From contig MU400545.1 in NCBI GenBank assembly GCA_022578965.1, positions 124,001 through 188,000 on the forward strand: 64,000 nt of DNA. The letters are read 5' to 3'. The stretch comes from Xylaria sp. FL1777 (taxonomy: Eukaryota > Ascomycota > Sordariomycetes > Xylariales > Xylariaceae). The notes under the pieces are model-generated. The model was not told where the DNA came from and did no database searches. It worked only from the letters and a program-made list of their open reading frames with translations. Below, in pieces: positions 37,023 through 49,355 of the stretch. The translations under genes were made by a program, and so were the position numbers. The number at the start of each line of letters is the position of its first letter. Positions within the stretch are counted from its first letter, which is position 1.

Positions 37023-40000
37023 ATGGAGCCTATCGCTATCGTTGGCTTCTCTTTTAGGCTGCCGCAAGGCGCCGAAGACGAAATCAGCTTTTGGGATATG
37101 CTCGTAAATGGCAAAAATGCCATGACAGAATGGCCAGAGTCACGAGCGAATATTGATGCTTTCTATCATCCAAAATCCAAGATCAGAAATACCGTACGTG
37201 TAACTAGATCACGTATTACCACAACGAGAGGGCATTCTTGTAACATGATGAGCAGCTATCTTCACGAGGAGCTCACTTCCTTCAAGGAGATCCAGGAGCA
37301 TTTGATGCTCCATTTTTCTCCCTGACGCCTAATGGTAGGTAAAGAATCATCGTACTTCTTTTTCATAGGCTAATGGAAAGAAGAGGCGGCATCGATGGAT
37401 CCCCAGCAGCGCTGGATACTGGAAGCTGCGTATCGGGCTATGGAAAATTGTATGAGCTCTACCTTCGAACTTTTCTCAGCGGAATAATCGTTGCTGAAAC
37501 TAGGTAGCTGGTATCCCGGTAGAACAGGTAGCAGGTACTGATACTGCAGTGTTTGCCGGGTCGATGTCAAACGACTATGCGAAGCTCATCTATAAGGACC
37601 CAGACGAATCACCAGCGAATACATCCGTTGGTACATCTCCTGCAATCTTAGCGAACAGGTTAAGCTGGTATTTTGATCTCAAAGGTCCAAGTATACAGCT
37701 AAACACAGCATGTTCTTCCAGCCTAATTGCTGCAGACCTCGCGTGTCAATGTCTGCGGAGCGGACAAAGCTCAATGGTATAATGACTGCCGGAAGCAAGA
37801 TATAGCAGTACGAACTAACTCGTCACCTAGGCTCTAGTCGCAGGTTCCAATACGATATTTACTCCGGAAGAATCCCTGCATTTAGAAAACATGAACTTTC
37901 TATCCCCAGAGAGCCGGAGTTACAGTTTCGATTATCGTGCGGATGGCTATGCTCGAGGAGAGGGAGTAGTAGTCCTTGTCTTAAAGAAACTCAGAGACGC
38001 ATTACAAGACGGTGATATGATTCGTGCCGTCATACGAGCTTCTGCTTCAAACCAAGACGGTCATACGCCAGGCATCACACAACCAAGTTTTACTTCTCAG
38101 GAGGCACTTATTCGAAGAGTATACGAGAGTTGTGCCCTTGATTTCAAACTGACGAGATATGTAGAAGCTCACGGTAAGTGAACCATCTGAATATGCCGAC
38201 CCCTCTAACAGAGAACCAACAGGCACGGGCACGCAACTTGGGGACTCGACGGAAGCTAAGACGCTCGGTCGGGTTTTCAGGACTGCTCGTTCTTCGAAAG
38301 AACCTCTGTACATGTGAGCGTTAAACCTCATTCCATGCTCATGCCGCCTCTCTAATGGCGTAATCAGCGGCTCGGTAAAAAGCAACATAGGCCATCTAGA
38401 GGGTGCTAGTGGTCTTGCAGGTATTATGAAAGCCATCATGATTCTTGAGCGAGGGATCATCCCGCCAAATGCGCTGTTCGAAAGGGGAAACCCGAAGATA
38501 AATTTCAAGTTGAACAACTTACAAGTGCTTTCCCTCCTCATATGCATTCATAGTATATACTGATTAGTCTCAGGTCCCAACTTCTTGCATCCCATGGCCA
38601 ACCCAAGGCCTACGCCGCATATCTGTCAATTCATTTGGGTTCGGTGGATCGAACTGTCACTTTATCTTAGACGACGCGTCCCACTTCCTAGAAAGTCTCG
38701 ATACAAGCGCTCTAGTTCGTACACCACTTTCTCTGTCGAGTCTAACCCCGTCAGATGGTCAAACTACAATTAATGGTGTGGTATTGGATCATAAAAGAGG
38801 TGAAGGCCTCACTAATGGTTACCATACGGACTCCAAACCGCATGACCCAAAGCCCGAAAATGCAAGCCAAGTTGACACGCTTCATCATAAAGACGTATTG
38901 AAGCAAGAAAAAGATGATCTCGAGGTAAATCCCCACGGGCCCCTCATGGCCGAATCTTGGGAGTTCTAAACTGACTGATTCTTTGCAGAAATTTCAATTG
39001 CTCGTATGGTCTTCCAAAGACGAAGCCGGATTAGAACGAGTTCTCGAGGGCTACAAGCGGTACTTCGAGCAGCATGTAGAAAGGATAGGTGCTTTAATAG
39101 AGCCCCTTGCGTACACCCTTTACGCGCGGCGAAGCCTAATGCCATGGAGGTCTTTTGCTGTCATCACCAATAAACTACATTCTGAGAGCATCAGAATTTC
39201 GCCGTCAAAGGGTGTGCGCTCGTCAAAGGAAACTGGACTAGCGTTCGTATTTACAGGTCAAGGAGCCCAATACGCGAGAATGGGCTTAGATTTACTCGTT
39301 TATCCTGTCTTTAATGATATAATATCTCGTGCGAGCAATGTGTTTCAAGAGCTGGGAGCTGACTGGCTGCTACTCGGTAAGAAACGCAGTGTTTCGTTTT
39401 CATTCCCCGCTAAACGCGACTAATCCGATGTTCAACAGATGAACTCACGCACCCGGACAGGATCCATTCGCCGGAGAAGAGCCAGCCGCTGTGCACTGCC
39501 CTACAGATTGCTCTCGTTGAGCTTCTGCGGGAATTTGGTATCATCCCGGACGCAGTTGTAGGACATTCTTCCGGTGAGATCGCAGCGGCTTACACCATCG
39601 GTGCTCTATCCCTAGAATCCGCGTTAAAAGTGGCTTATCATAGGGGCAGATTGGCCCAGAGATTAGTCCCAACTGCAACAGAGCCCGGGAGCATGATGTC
39701 CGTTAACATCACGGAAGTAGATGCAGACACTTACCTCAAGAAATTCTCTCTGGACACAGAAATCTTCGTGGCTTGTGTCAATAGTCCTTCTAACATCACA
39801 CTTTCCGGAAAGGCTACCGCCATCGATAAGCTAGAGAAAATCATGGAGAAAGACGGAATCTTTGCTCGAAAGTTGTCAGTAAGTGTAGCTTATCACTCGC
39901 CAGCTATGCAGCAGATTGCCGAGGATTATCTTCTGTGTCTCGATTCACTGCAGCCGCGGCCCCTACCAAACGATAGCGGGAGAATTCTCATGGCTTCATC

Positions 40001-43000
40001 CGTGACTGGTTTCGGTGCTCCCGCTTCTACATTCTCCAAAGGTCAGTACTGGGTTGATAATCTTGTATCGCCGGTACAATTTGTCGATGCGCTTCAATAT
40101 CTTGCCGTAGCAGCACCAAAGGTGGATGGTCTAAAGGCTGTATCAACATATCTTGAAATCGGGCCACATGGAGCACTTAAGCGACCTATCACAGATACGT
40201 TGGACAATGTTAGCAGGGGCAAAGGTGCTAGATATTTATCCGTGCTGTCCAAATTCGAACCTCCAATGAAATCTACTTTGGAGTTGGTAGGCCAGCTGTT
40301 CGCCCATGGGCACTCAGTATCGATATCATCTGCCAACCAGCATGATACCAACTCTCAGAATTTGCCATTCCTCGTTAACACACCCGAGTACCCTTTCAAT
40401 CATTCACAGCCTCATTGGCACGAGACAAGACTGAGTCGAGACTGGCGGTTTCGACAAGTCGTTCCGAGAACCATTCTAGGGGTCCCCGTGACGGATTGGA
40501 ATCCACTGGAACCGCGCTGGAGAAAGATGTTGCGAATTTCGGAGATTCCATGGCTTCAAGACCATGTCGTTGCTGAGGACATCTTGTTTCCAGCTACCGG
40601 TTCGATTGGAATGATGCTAGAGGCGGTCAAACAGATGGTACAGGCGACCCAAGCCATTGCTGCGTTTAGAATCAAGGAAGCAAGATTCATGAAGCCGATT
40701 GTAGTCTGGAAAGATCGCGATACAGAAGTAATCACGCGGCTACGTCCTCTTCAGCAGGCGCATGAAAAGGCAGCCTTCCGCTTCGAGGTTAGCCTGTTCA
40801 CAGTCGTGGATGGCTATTGGAGCGAGTGTGTCAAATCTATCATACATCTTGAATATGAGGAGACGCCAAACGAAGTAGATGGAGACCGAGGGGTGCGCTC
40901 ACTTGGACAGACGATAATCCAGAACTATACGCATGCGAAAGAAAGGTGTACGAAGCAAATTAGCCAGCAAGAATTTTACGAGTCACTCGCCGAGCTAGGG
41001 TTTAAGTATGGCGATGCCTTCTCTCTCGTCGAAGATGTCACTTGGGATGGTGATCAGCTCGCAATCGCTCGTATAAAGGTAGAGCCTCCCGTAGAATCAT
41101 ATGAGGGAGTCGTGCATCCGGGCGTGCTAGATGCAGCCTGCCAACTGTTATATGTGGCGCCGACAGACGGGATTTCCACGAAGCTCCCAACCACCGTTCC
41201 TTACCAAATGCGCGATGTTTGGATAGCAGCCACAGGATGGCAATATCCACATAATCGGCAGATAACAGTGTCGACAAGATCCCAGCTCAGACCAATTGGG
41301 TCCGGTATCGAATGCACCCTCGATGTCCTGTCGGATGATGGGACGCCACTTTGTCATATTGAGAAATTCGATCTGCGTCCTATCGTGAGCGCTGACTCTG
41401 ACCACGACGGAACGACCAAGTTGCTTCATCAACTAGAGTGGAAACCCCATCTATCTCTACTAAACTTAAACAAGCTCCGTCGCTATTGTAGTGCGAATAA
41501 ATCTGTGAGAGGCCCCTTTCCCATGGAATTTTCGGGTGAACTCAAAAAGGTTCTGCGGTTGGTGGTTCAACATCACTTGGGTCGGATGCTTGAAATAGAT
41601 TGGACGATAACACCACCACACATGGAAAGATACGTCTCGTTCTTACAAAGTAATCTTGAACAAGTGCAAGATGGGTCTCCGGAGGCGATAAGTGAGAAGA
41701 CATTAAACGATAAGCTTGACGAGCTAAGCTCCAGCCAACCTTCCTGGGGCATCTTTGTCGAAGTTGCCAAAAACCTGCTCTCCATTGTTCGCGGAGAAAC
41801 TACTGTAACTGATCTTTTCTCGTCTACATCTCTCGTACAGAAGTACTATGAAGATCTGTTCGCCGGATTTGCTGATGGCAGACTCAAGTCTTACTTGGAG
41901 CTTGCAATACACGAAAATCCCGGTCTGAGAATTCTCGAGATTGGTGGTGGTTCGGGTGCCATGACTAAACTTGTACTATCTGTCCTTCAGCAAGTTGAAC
42001 AGAGAGCTGGGGGTATGGCATTCAGTGAATATGTGTTCACTGACCAGTCTGAGCTGAACTGCCAGAACGCTCGCGATCGCTTCGCACAGTATCAAGGTCG
42101 TATGACTTTCAAGACTCTTGACCTTGATCAAGATATCAAAACCCAGGGTTTCCAACCCAGATCATTTGACATGGTCCTTGTTGGAGGTGCTCTTCACGCT
42201 GTTAGAAGCCTATGGACAAGACTCCAAGACATTCACCTCACGTTAAGGCCTGGCGGCCATCTCATATTTTGCGACATAACTGCCCCAGACGATTTCACAA
42301 TGAACTTTGGCTTCGGAATTCTGTCTCAGTGGTGGCAAGGGTCACCGTTGACGGAGTTGGAGTGGGATTCTCTACTTATAGAAAATCAGTTTTCGGGGCA
42401 TGACCTAGTCATTAAAGACTTTGATGACGATAGCCTCCATCAAGCCAGTATCATAGTCTCTACAGCAGTCAATCTTCCCCAAGAGGAATTTGACAGCGCT
42501 AAAATCATATTGGTCGTGCAAGAAGACGATGAATATCAAATGGGCATAGCTCTAGAGTTGGCGTGGGGTAGGTTCGACGTACCAAAATACGAATCACTCA
42601 TTGTCACACATACCCAGCTAGCAGATACCCAGGTGTGCCCCGACGACTATGTGCTGCTGCTCGTTGATTTGGGCAAATCCGCGAGTTCGCTGTTAACAGA
42701 AATCTCTGAACCGATTTTTAATTCGATTAAAGGCTTGGTACAGCGATCGGCAAACATACTCTGGGTTTCATCTCCTGATACAAGCGCCGAATTAGGTTTG
42801 GGTTCAGCCCCCTATTCTGGCGTCAAGGATGGCTTCTTACGCACTCTGCGTTCAGAATTTAACAGCAAGAGAATCATCAGCTTTACCCTTGGGTTTTCAA
42901 GTCCCGACATTCTCGAAATTGTTTCCCAGATCTCAAAGGTCTTCACCGCTGCTTTTATCACAAAATTGCCGGACCTCGAATACGTCGAAAAGGGGGGGGA

Positions 43001-45359
43001 TATCTGGATCGGTCGGCTTGTTGAGGATGCGCATCTGAACTTCGAGCTATCTTCATCTCTCTACGCAGATACTAGAAACGCACCCTGGCTTCCGGGTCCC
43101 CCCTTGAAGCTAGATATGGGTAGGCGCGGGCAACTTGACACGCTTTACTTTATCGAAGATGTAGCCTACTACGAGGAGCTCGGTCCCTCGGACGTCGAAA
43201 TCGAGGCCAAGGCCTGGGCGGTTAACTTCCGTGATGTCTTCGGTGCTTTAGGCCGGTTGGACGACCCAGGTTTTGGTTTTGACTGCGCCGGCATTGTAAC
43301 GAGAGTTGGTGCAGCGTGTAAATCTATACAGCCGGGAGATCGGGTTTGTATGTGTGTGGTGGACTGCATGCGCATGTATCCCCGTGGCGATGAGCAAGTC
43401 GTGGTCAAAATCTCTCCTTCGCTCTCGTTCGAAGAAGCCTGTGCTGTCATCGTGCCAGGAATGACGGCATTGCAATCTTTGGTTGAAATAGCGCGGATTA
43501 GTCAGGGAGAGAAAATCCTCATCCACGCCGCGTCTGGCGCGACGGGACAACTGGCTATCCAAATCGCACAGAGAGCCGGTGCGGAGGTATTTGCGACAGT
43601 CGGCTATGAAGACAAGAAGCAGCTTCTTATCGACCAGTACGGTATTCCTGCTGACCATATATTTTATAGCAGGAGCAACAACTTCACCTTTGCGCAAGGT
43701 CTTATGAGGGCAACCAGCGGCTATGGCGTGGATATCGTCCTAAACTCGCTCGTGGGCGAGGGCCTTAGAGCGTCGTGGGAATGCATTGCTCCATATGGAC
43801 GATTCATCGAGATTGGAAAAACAGATATTAATGCGAACTCAGCTCTCCCAATGGCTTCTTTCGCGACAAATGCCACTTTCGCCTCGGTTGATGTTCGTCA
43901 TATGCTTGTGCATAGAAAGCAGTTAGCGAAGGAGTTATTACACAAGACTATGGCTATGATGGCTGATGGTAGCATTCATAGCCCGAAGCCTTTGCATGTT
44001 TATGACGTTGGTGCAGTTGAGAACGCATTCCGGTACATTCAGAGCGGAAAGAATACAGGCCGAGTTATTATTCGCATTGAGTCTCATACTGAGGTCGCGG
44101 TATGTACTAGCTTATTTCTCGTCTGCGGACTGATGTTATGGGCTAATTCACTCTAGAAACACCTGATTACCCCTAAAAACTGGGCGTTTGCTGAGGATGC
44201 TTCTTATCTCGTCGCAGGTGGCCTTGGCGGAATTGGACGATCGATACTCAAATGGATGGCCTCAAGAGGCGCCAAGAATTTGATAGTCCCGTCGAGGTCA
44301 GGACCGACATCTGCTGCGGCAGCTCAAGTTGTGAGCGAACTCGAGAAGAAAGGCGTCAAAATTATCACACCTAAGTGTGACGTCTCTTCATGGGACTCGT
44401 TGTCTCAGGTTCTTCTCGAATGTGGCAAGACGCTGCCACGAATCCGAGGCTGTATCAATGCAGCGATGGTACTGAATGTAAGTTTTCGTGGTTGTTCACC
44501 GTAATCCTGTATCTTACCAAGAATTTTCCAGGATACTGTGTTCGACAATATGTCGTTCGCACAATGGGACCGTACCATTCGCTCCAAGGTTGCAACCTCT
44601 TGGAATCTACACAGCCTTCTCGTAGATTTAGATTTCATGGTCTTCCTCTCCTCTGTGTCTGGAGTCGTCGGCAATCCGGGCCAGTCAAACTACGCCGCGG
44701 GCTGCGCGTTCCAGGACACGTTAGCACGGTTTCGTTCTCAGTGCGGTCAAAAAACGACTTCGATTGATCTTGGCGTCATGCGCACGATTGGTGTTGTTGC
44801 TGAGAGCGAGTCTTTGAGAAAACACTTTGACGGCGGGGCACAAGGCCTAGGACAGATCGAGGATTATGAGTTTTTTGCACTTTTAGATGCAATTTGCGAC
44901 CCAGCCACAGACTCCAACACAGCCCCGAGCCAGCTATTGATGGGTTTAGAGACGCCAATGGGATTTCTCGCGCGCTCACTCGAACCTCCAGAGACCATGC
45001 AACGGCCTCTATTCGCGTACTTTAGCCAGGAATCGTCCTCTTCTTCTCGTAACACGGCGAACTCGAACATCACAGCATTATTCCGCCAGGCGGAGACGGC
45101 AGAGGACCGATCGAGCCTCGTGGCGCAATCACTAGCGAGTAGACTAGCACGCTCGCTTGCGATCAAGCCAGAGGATGTAGATATTGGAAAGCCGCTGCAT
45201 GCTTTTGGTGTAGACTCATTGGTCGCCGTGGAGCTACGTAACTGGATCTCAAAGGAATTCGCGGCCGATGTACCTGTGTTTGAGCTTATAGGAGGGAGAA
45301 CCGTGGAGGGCGTTGGGGACTACGTTGAGAAGTGCTCTCAGATTACGAAGATGAACTGA
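37023..45359 (+). CDS. highly reducing type I polyketide synthase, KS-AT-DH-cMT-ER-KR-ACP
   Basis: Twelve exons: 37023-37193, 37256-37334, 37384-37449, 37508-37776, 37831-38173, 38223-38313, 38368-38524, 38574-38924, 38989-39376, 39439-44099, 44157-44477, 44532-45359 (2574 codons). It builds a reduced, possibly C-methylated polyketide chain. KS: Cys174 in NTACSSS, His309 in EAHGTG, His349 in KSNIGH. AT: TGQGAQ near 598, GHSSGE near 680. DH: His1014 and Asp1203 in [10 protein letters not shown]. c[10 protein letters not shown] near 1471-1478, intact. [12 protein letters not shown] and HAASGATGQ near 2001. KR: GGLGGIG near 2213, Ser2340 and Tyr2353 (SNYAAG). ACP: Ser2528 in GVDSL. No thioesterase, reductase or condensation domain follows, so release must be by a separate enzyme; the AOS upstream fits. 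All catalytic residues named are present, so the gene looks functional. Confidence 0.95.
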
Positions 45360-45996
45360 AAATGAAAGCTGAGAGACCAGACTTACTTCTGTGAGTCATA
45401 TTAGCATCTGTCGGTGAATTTCATTTGCTTATATGAGTTGCTAACGTCGAAGATAGATGAATGGGGTATATGAGCCTTGTATAAACTCAAAATGGCCGTG
45501 TAAGCATACCAAATATGAAGGCCTACTAGCCCCTAGGCCCAAATTTACTACGAAAGAAGTAGTATACGTTAGCTCACCATTAGCGCCTCAATTTATTTAA
45601 TTTTACTCGAGAGAAGACATGGTCACGCATGCCGTGAAAGAGATTCAACCTGTCAAAGAGAGAGAGAGACAGAGAGAGAGAGAGGTGGGGACATCTTGCA
45701 GTAGAAAACAGCAAGTGTTATCTCTACCCGGATCATGTGACTCGAGAACGGCAACAGATAGCTTAAATAGTGGTCCAAGCGTAGGCTAGATCTATAGCAC
45801 CTACTAAAGTCCGCCGGATAGGTGGTAGCGGAGACGGGAATCTCCCAGTTGTTCCCCGCGTGCCCGCGCCAACAACTAAATAGAGCCTAAATCAGACTTT
45901 GCCTTACCTGGTAGTCAATACCGAGAGGACGCGGGGACCAATGCTAGCAAGCTCCCCAGATAACCAGATAACGCGATCCGACTGCTTTCCAAAGAA
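45360..45996. other. intergenic with GA microsatellite
   Basis: 3' of the PKS. It contains a (GA)n tract at about 45656-45684. No gene seen. Confidence 0.6.
45656..45684. repeat. (GA)n microsatellite
   Basis: Run of AG dinucleotides with one interrupting AC, in intergenic DNA. Confidence 0.85.
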
Positions 45997-46779
45997 ATGT
46001 CTGGCCCCTCCGAGACAACGGCCAGCTTCATCAGCCTCCCCAGCGAACTTCGAAACATTATATATGAGTTGGTCTTATTGCGCGACGAGCCCATCGATCC
46101 TTGTTGGCTTTGCTTTTCAGAGGCGCTCACACCTGGGCTGTTCCGTGTCAATAAGGCCATCCATCGTGAAGCCAGCTCGCTGTTCTACGGCAATAATTGC
46201 TTCGATCTGTCCGGCGTCGCTGCCGAGATAGTAATCTTATTCCTTAAGCAGATTGGCAATAACAATGCAGCCTATATTCGGCATGTCATAATCGACTTTC
46301 CGGGTTTCTCTCATGCCGACCCTGGTGATGTCACACTCGAGGGCAGCGTTACCATCCTCGAGTACTTCCAGAGCCGCTGCACCAGCTTGACCTCGCTTAC
46401 GACGTCCCTGCATAGCACAAATGCCATGGAGCTTACACTTGACGGCTTGGACAACCACAAGGTTGCCACCGAGGCTTTGGAGCTAATCGATACTCACTTT
46501 AGAGCCATTTCACCCCTGCAAGACATCATTCTTGAGGTATATGAGGACGGCCCGAGTGGCTATATCAGACAGAGAATGAAGAGCCTCGGATGGACAGTCA
46601 GCATAGCAGATTATGTGGACGACTGGGGCAGGAGCTTCAGTGACTACGACGATGATGACTATAGCTTTGGCTATGGTGGTGAAAGTGACGATTATGATGA
46701 TGATGATGATGGCGGTGGCGATAACGATTATGACGACTATGACAATGATAGTGACTTCTGGAGAAGAGCGGCGGACTGA
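45997..46779 (+). CDS. F-box-like / 2EXR-type hypothetical protein with acidic tail
   Basis: Single exon, 260 codons. The N-terminus has the short motif FISLPSELRNIIYELVLL (residues 12-29), the signature of the fungal 2EXR/F-box-like family, followed by RVNKAIHREASSLFYGNN, typical of the same group. Function of this large family is unknown. The C-terminal fifty residues are a low-complexity Asp/Tyr/Gly run, encoded by imperfect GAY/TAY repeats at about 46640-46755, ending in SDFWRRAAD. It follows the PKS by 637 bp on the same strand; no biochemical link is apparent. Confidence 0.75.
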   Translation: MSGPSETTASFISLPSELRNIIYELVLLRDEPIDPCWLCFSEALTPGLFRVNKAIHREASSLFYGNNCFDLSGVAAEIVILFLKQIGNNNAAYIRHVIIDFPGFSHADPGDVTLEGSVTILEYFQSRCTSLTSLTTSLHSTNAMELTLDGLDNHKVATEALELIDTHFRAISPLQDIILEVYEDGPSGYIRQRMKSLGWTVSIADYVDDWGRSFSDYDDDDYSFGYGGESDDYDDDDDGGGDNDYDDYDNDSDFWRRAAD

Positions 46780-48539
46780 GAAGGAAACTTCCAATTGCTC
46801 CCGACGAACCTGAACGGCGTTTGTTGATATACTACCGGGCATAGGACACGAGCGACGACCTCGGTATCTTCCTTTGTGGCAAATGAGTTTATGGTTTTGC
46901 GTTGTGCTTATTCTAGCAATGCAAGCCCTTGCATAACTTGCATAGTGCGTACTTTATGCTGCTGCTAGACGAAGCTAGGGACCTTCGACAACGCAATAGC
47001 TGGATGGCAGTATAGAATGGTAATTCTAATATTTCTTATTGTTAGGGGAGAGGATACGAGCATGCTGATATGATACGTGTTGTTAAAATATTTTACCTGT
47101 AACTAAAAGGATTTTTAGGTGGCCAATATACAGCAGGCCTTCTAGAGACAGCACATGGCTCTGAGATGATGTATTCAGATATGATAATGATATTGAATCT
47201 TTTCCTCGTTCATTAGCTCGACTTCGTGATGAAGAGCACACAGTACAGAGTTGACATTTATGTTATGATATGTTGTATTCATCGGTTTACGGCAGACTGG
47301 ACTACGGGACGGAAAGATGGCTGCAATGGGGAGAAATTACCAGCCGAGAGCCGCCCTCAGACGGCTTCCGGTTTGTGGGGCGGTTCATGGGAGAAATGTC
47401 CGGTGTGTGGGATTTGGTTACCCGGCTCACCTCGTGTAGTCAGTGAGCTAGTTATGATATGAATAGCTAGGTTTATGACTCAGCAGGTCGCAGGCGTCGA
47501 TACTAGTCTGGCTTACCTCCGGTATTATAGCTGGTGGCATTAGGTTATTTAAATTCAACATCTTGAATCACTAATTGATGCCCCCCTAATGTGTATGTCA
47601 TTCTATGACGAGACATGCCGCCGCGTATATATTACGCTACCTTATGCAGTGTCAGCGGGGGTTCTCGGATCTACCTTACTCAGTACGTAGCACACCGGTA
47701 GATGCAATACTTCTAAGCCGGACCGTGGCCGCCGGGACCACTCAGTCTCCACTGATCCTCAATATCAGCCGGAACAGGTAAGCGGCAGTCCGCGTCTACG
47801 GCCTGTCGGTCACAGCATACACGTGGTCTCGGTCAGTGATCACAATATCACCCGACATCCGTAATACCCTCCTCGCTCGTGCTGTCATCAGCACCAGTCT
47901 AGCGGTCAGCATTGGCTTCAAGCACGGCTATAGTGTTTCTATTACTCAGTTCAGGGCAGTATCAATAAAGGTAGATCTAGTGTTACGATAAGAAACGAAG
48001 GGATGAGTGCGCTCTGTTCCTAATTTTTAATATATCTAGTAGATATAAACGTTATGAGCTGCAATTCCCATTATTCGTACCCTAGTTAATCTCGGCGGCG
48101 TTATAAGTATACCAACGTAATGCCGAAAGAAATTCGTTCCTACGAAGTTTTGGGCGTGCTCCCAAGGCATACAACCTAGGCATCAAAAAGGCTTAAAAAT
48201 CGCAGGAACGATAACCCTAGTAGTCTACCGGAAATGGCCATTCCCCAACTGAACGCAACCTTTCCAAATCCTGCTAAGGGATGTCGGTGTTCGAAATACG
48301 GCTACCGAGAATATGTCCGCGACAGATGATGACGCCCTAGTCAAGGTCGGCTATGAGGGTATCGATATTCGGGTATCAATGTGGAGGATAGAGAAACCGA
48401 AAGCGAGGGGGCGTCAACTGGCGGCGATTCGGTATTCCGGAAAGTGCCAATGGACTGATCAGGCCGTGAGTCAACAAAAATAATTCATTTCGGCTCAGAT
48501 GAAGCGCAGAATAAAACTTCTCGGAATGCGTGTAAGTTG

Positions 48540-48790
48540 GTAGGTAATTCTAGGTACCTCCTGCGCAAGTGCCTTGGGTAGCTACGGCCCTACGGGTAGC
48601 GGTCTGGGGAAGCTGGGGCATTACCTCTAGGTACCTACTTAGGTAGGTTATGTACCGCCCCGGTGGGTATTATGGGGAGGTAGGCCACGTGAACCAGGGG
48701 GTAGGTAAGTAAGTATACTAGCTGAAAATGGGTCCGAAGACGGACAAGCAACGCTAGGGACCTCTCCTGCAGGGTACGGTAGGTACCTGG
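48540..48790. repeat. TAGGTACCTA palindrome cluster
   Basis: Several copies of CTAGGTACCT and ACTTAGGTAGG within 250 bp, the same motif family as elsewhere in intergenic DNA of this window. Confidence 0.5.
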
Positions 48791-49250
48791 CAATATTTCT
48801 TATCTACCTATCATCAAAGCAGTCCTCGTAAGCTGTACAAAACTACCTACGTAGCTGACATGCGTCGTCGTCTTATCATAAATACCGGTAGGTTTTAGAC
48901 AAGGATCGCTAAATCGGTTGGAAGTTCTGCTGCTTCTACCGGCAGTCGGTCGCTTTTCCCTTTTCTCCTTTGCTATCCTTTCTTGTATAAGTACTTTACT
49001 GTTCATGGTACTTCATTACGTATCGATTTGTCTTTACCCTAGCGTACTTCAGGTAGACACACATACCACATGGCAGGTGACCAGCATCGTCAATCCTCTT
49101 GGTCATTAGCTTCCCGCTTGTAACCGTTATAACTGATTGATACTCATTCTCACGCTTTGTGTTAGTTAATTATAGTACCTCTCAGTTACTATTTCTCATT
49201 CGCTCGTCCCAAGCTACACCAGCCAATTGGCTGCCCGACGGTCAAGAGAT

Positions 49251-49290
49251 ACGACTACGACAACTACGGCTACGACAACTACAACGACTA
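49251..49290. repeat. ACGACTACGACAACTACG tandem repeat
   Basis: Imperfect array of CTACGACAA units about 65 bp upstream of the sulfite oxidase start, probably in its 5' UTR. Confidence 0.6.
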
Positions 49291-49355
49291 TGTGTCAACT
49301 CACCTTCCTTCAGACATAATCTAGAATCCAGTGTTTCCCATGAGCTTTCAAGACT

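Larger units (their letters stand above)
46780..49355. other. 2.6-kb gene-poor region
   Basis: No gene recognised. TAGGTACCTA-type palindromes are dense at about 48540-48790. A tandem CTACGACAA-like repeat lies just upstream of the sulfite oxidase start. Confidence 0.5.

Noticed and set aside
34826..45359. Identity with the fumonisin (FUM) cluster
   Set aside because: The AOS is much shorter than Fum8 and no other FUM genes flank the pair, so only the release logic is shared.
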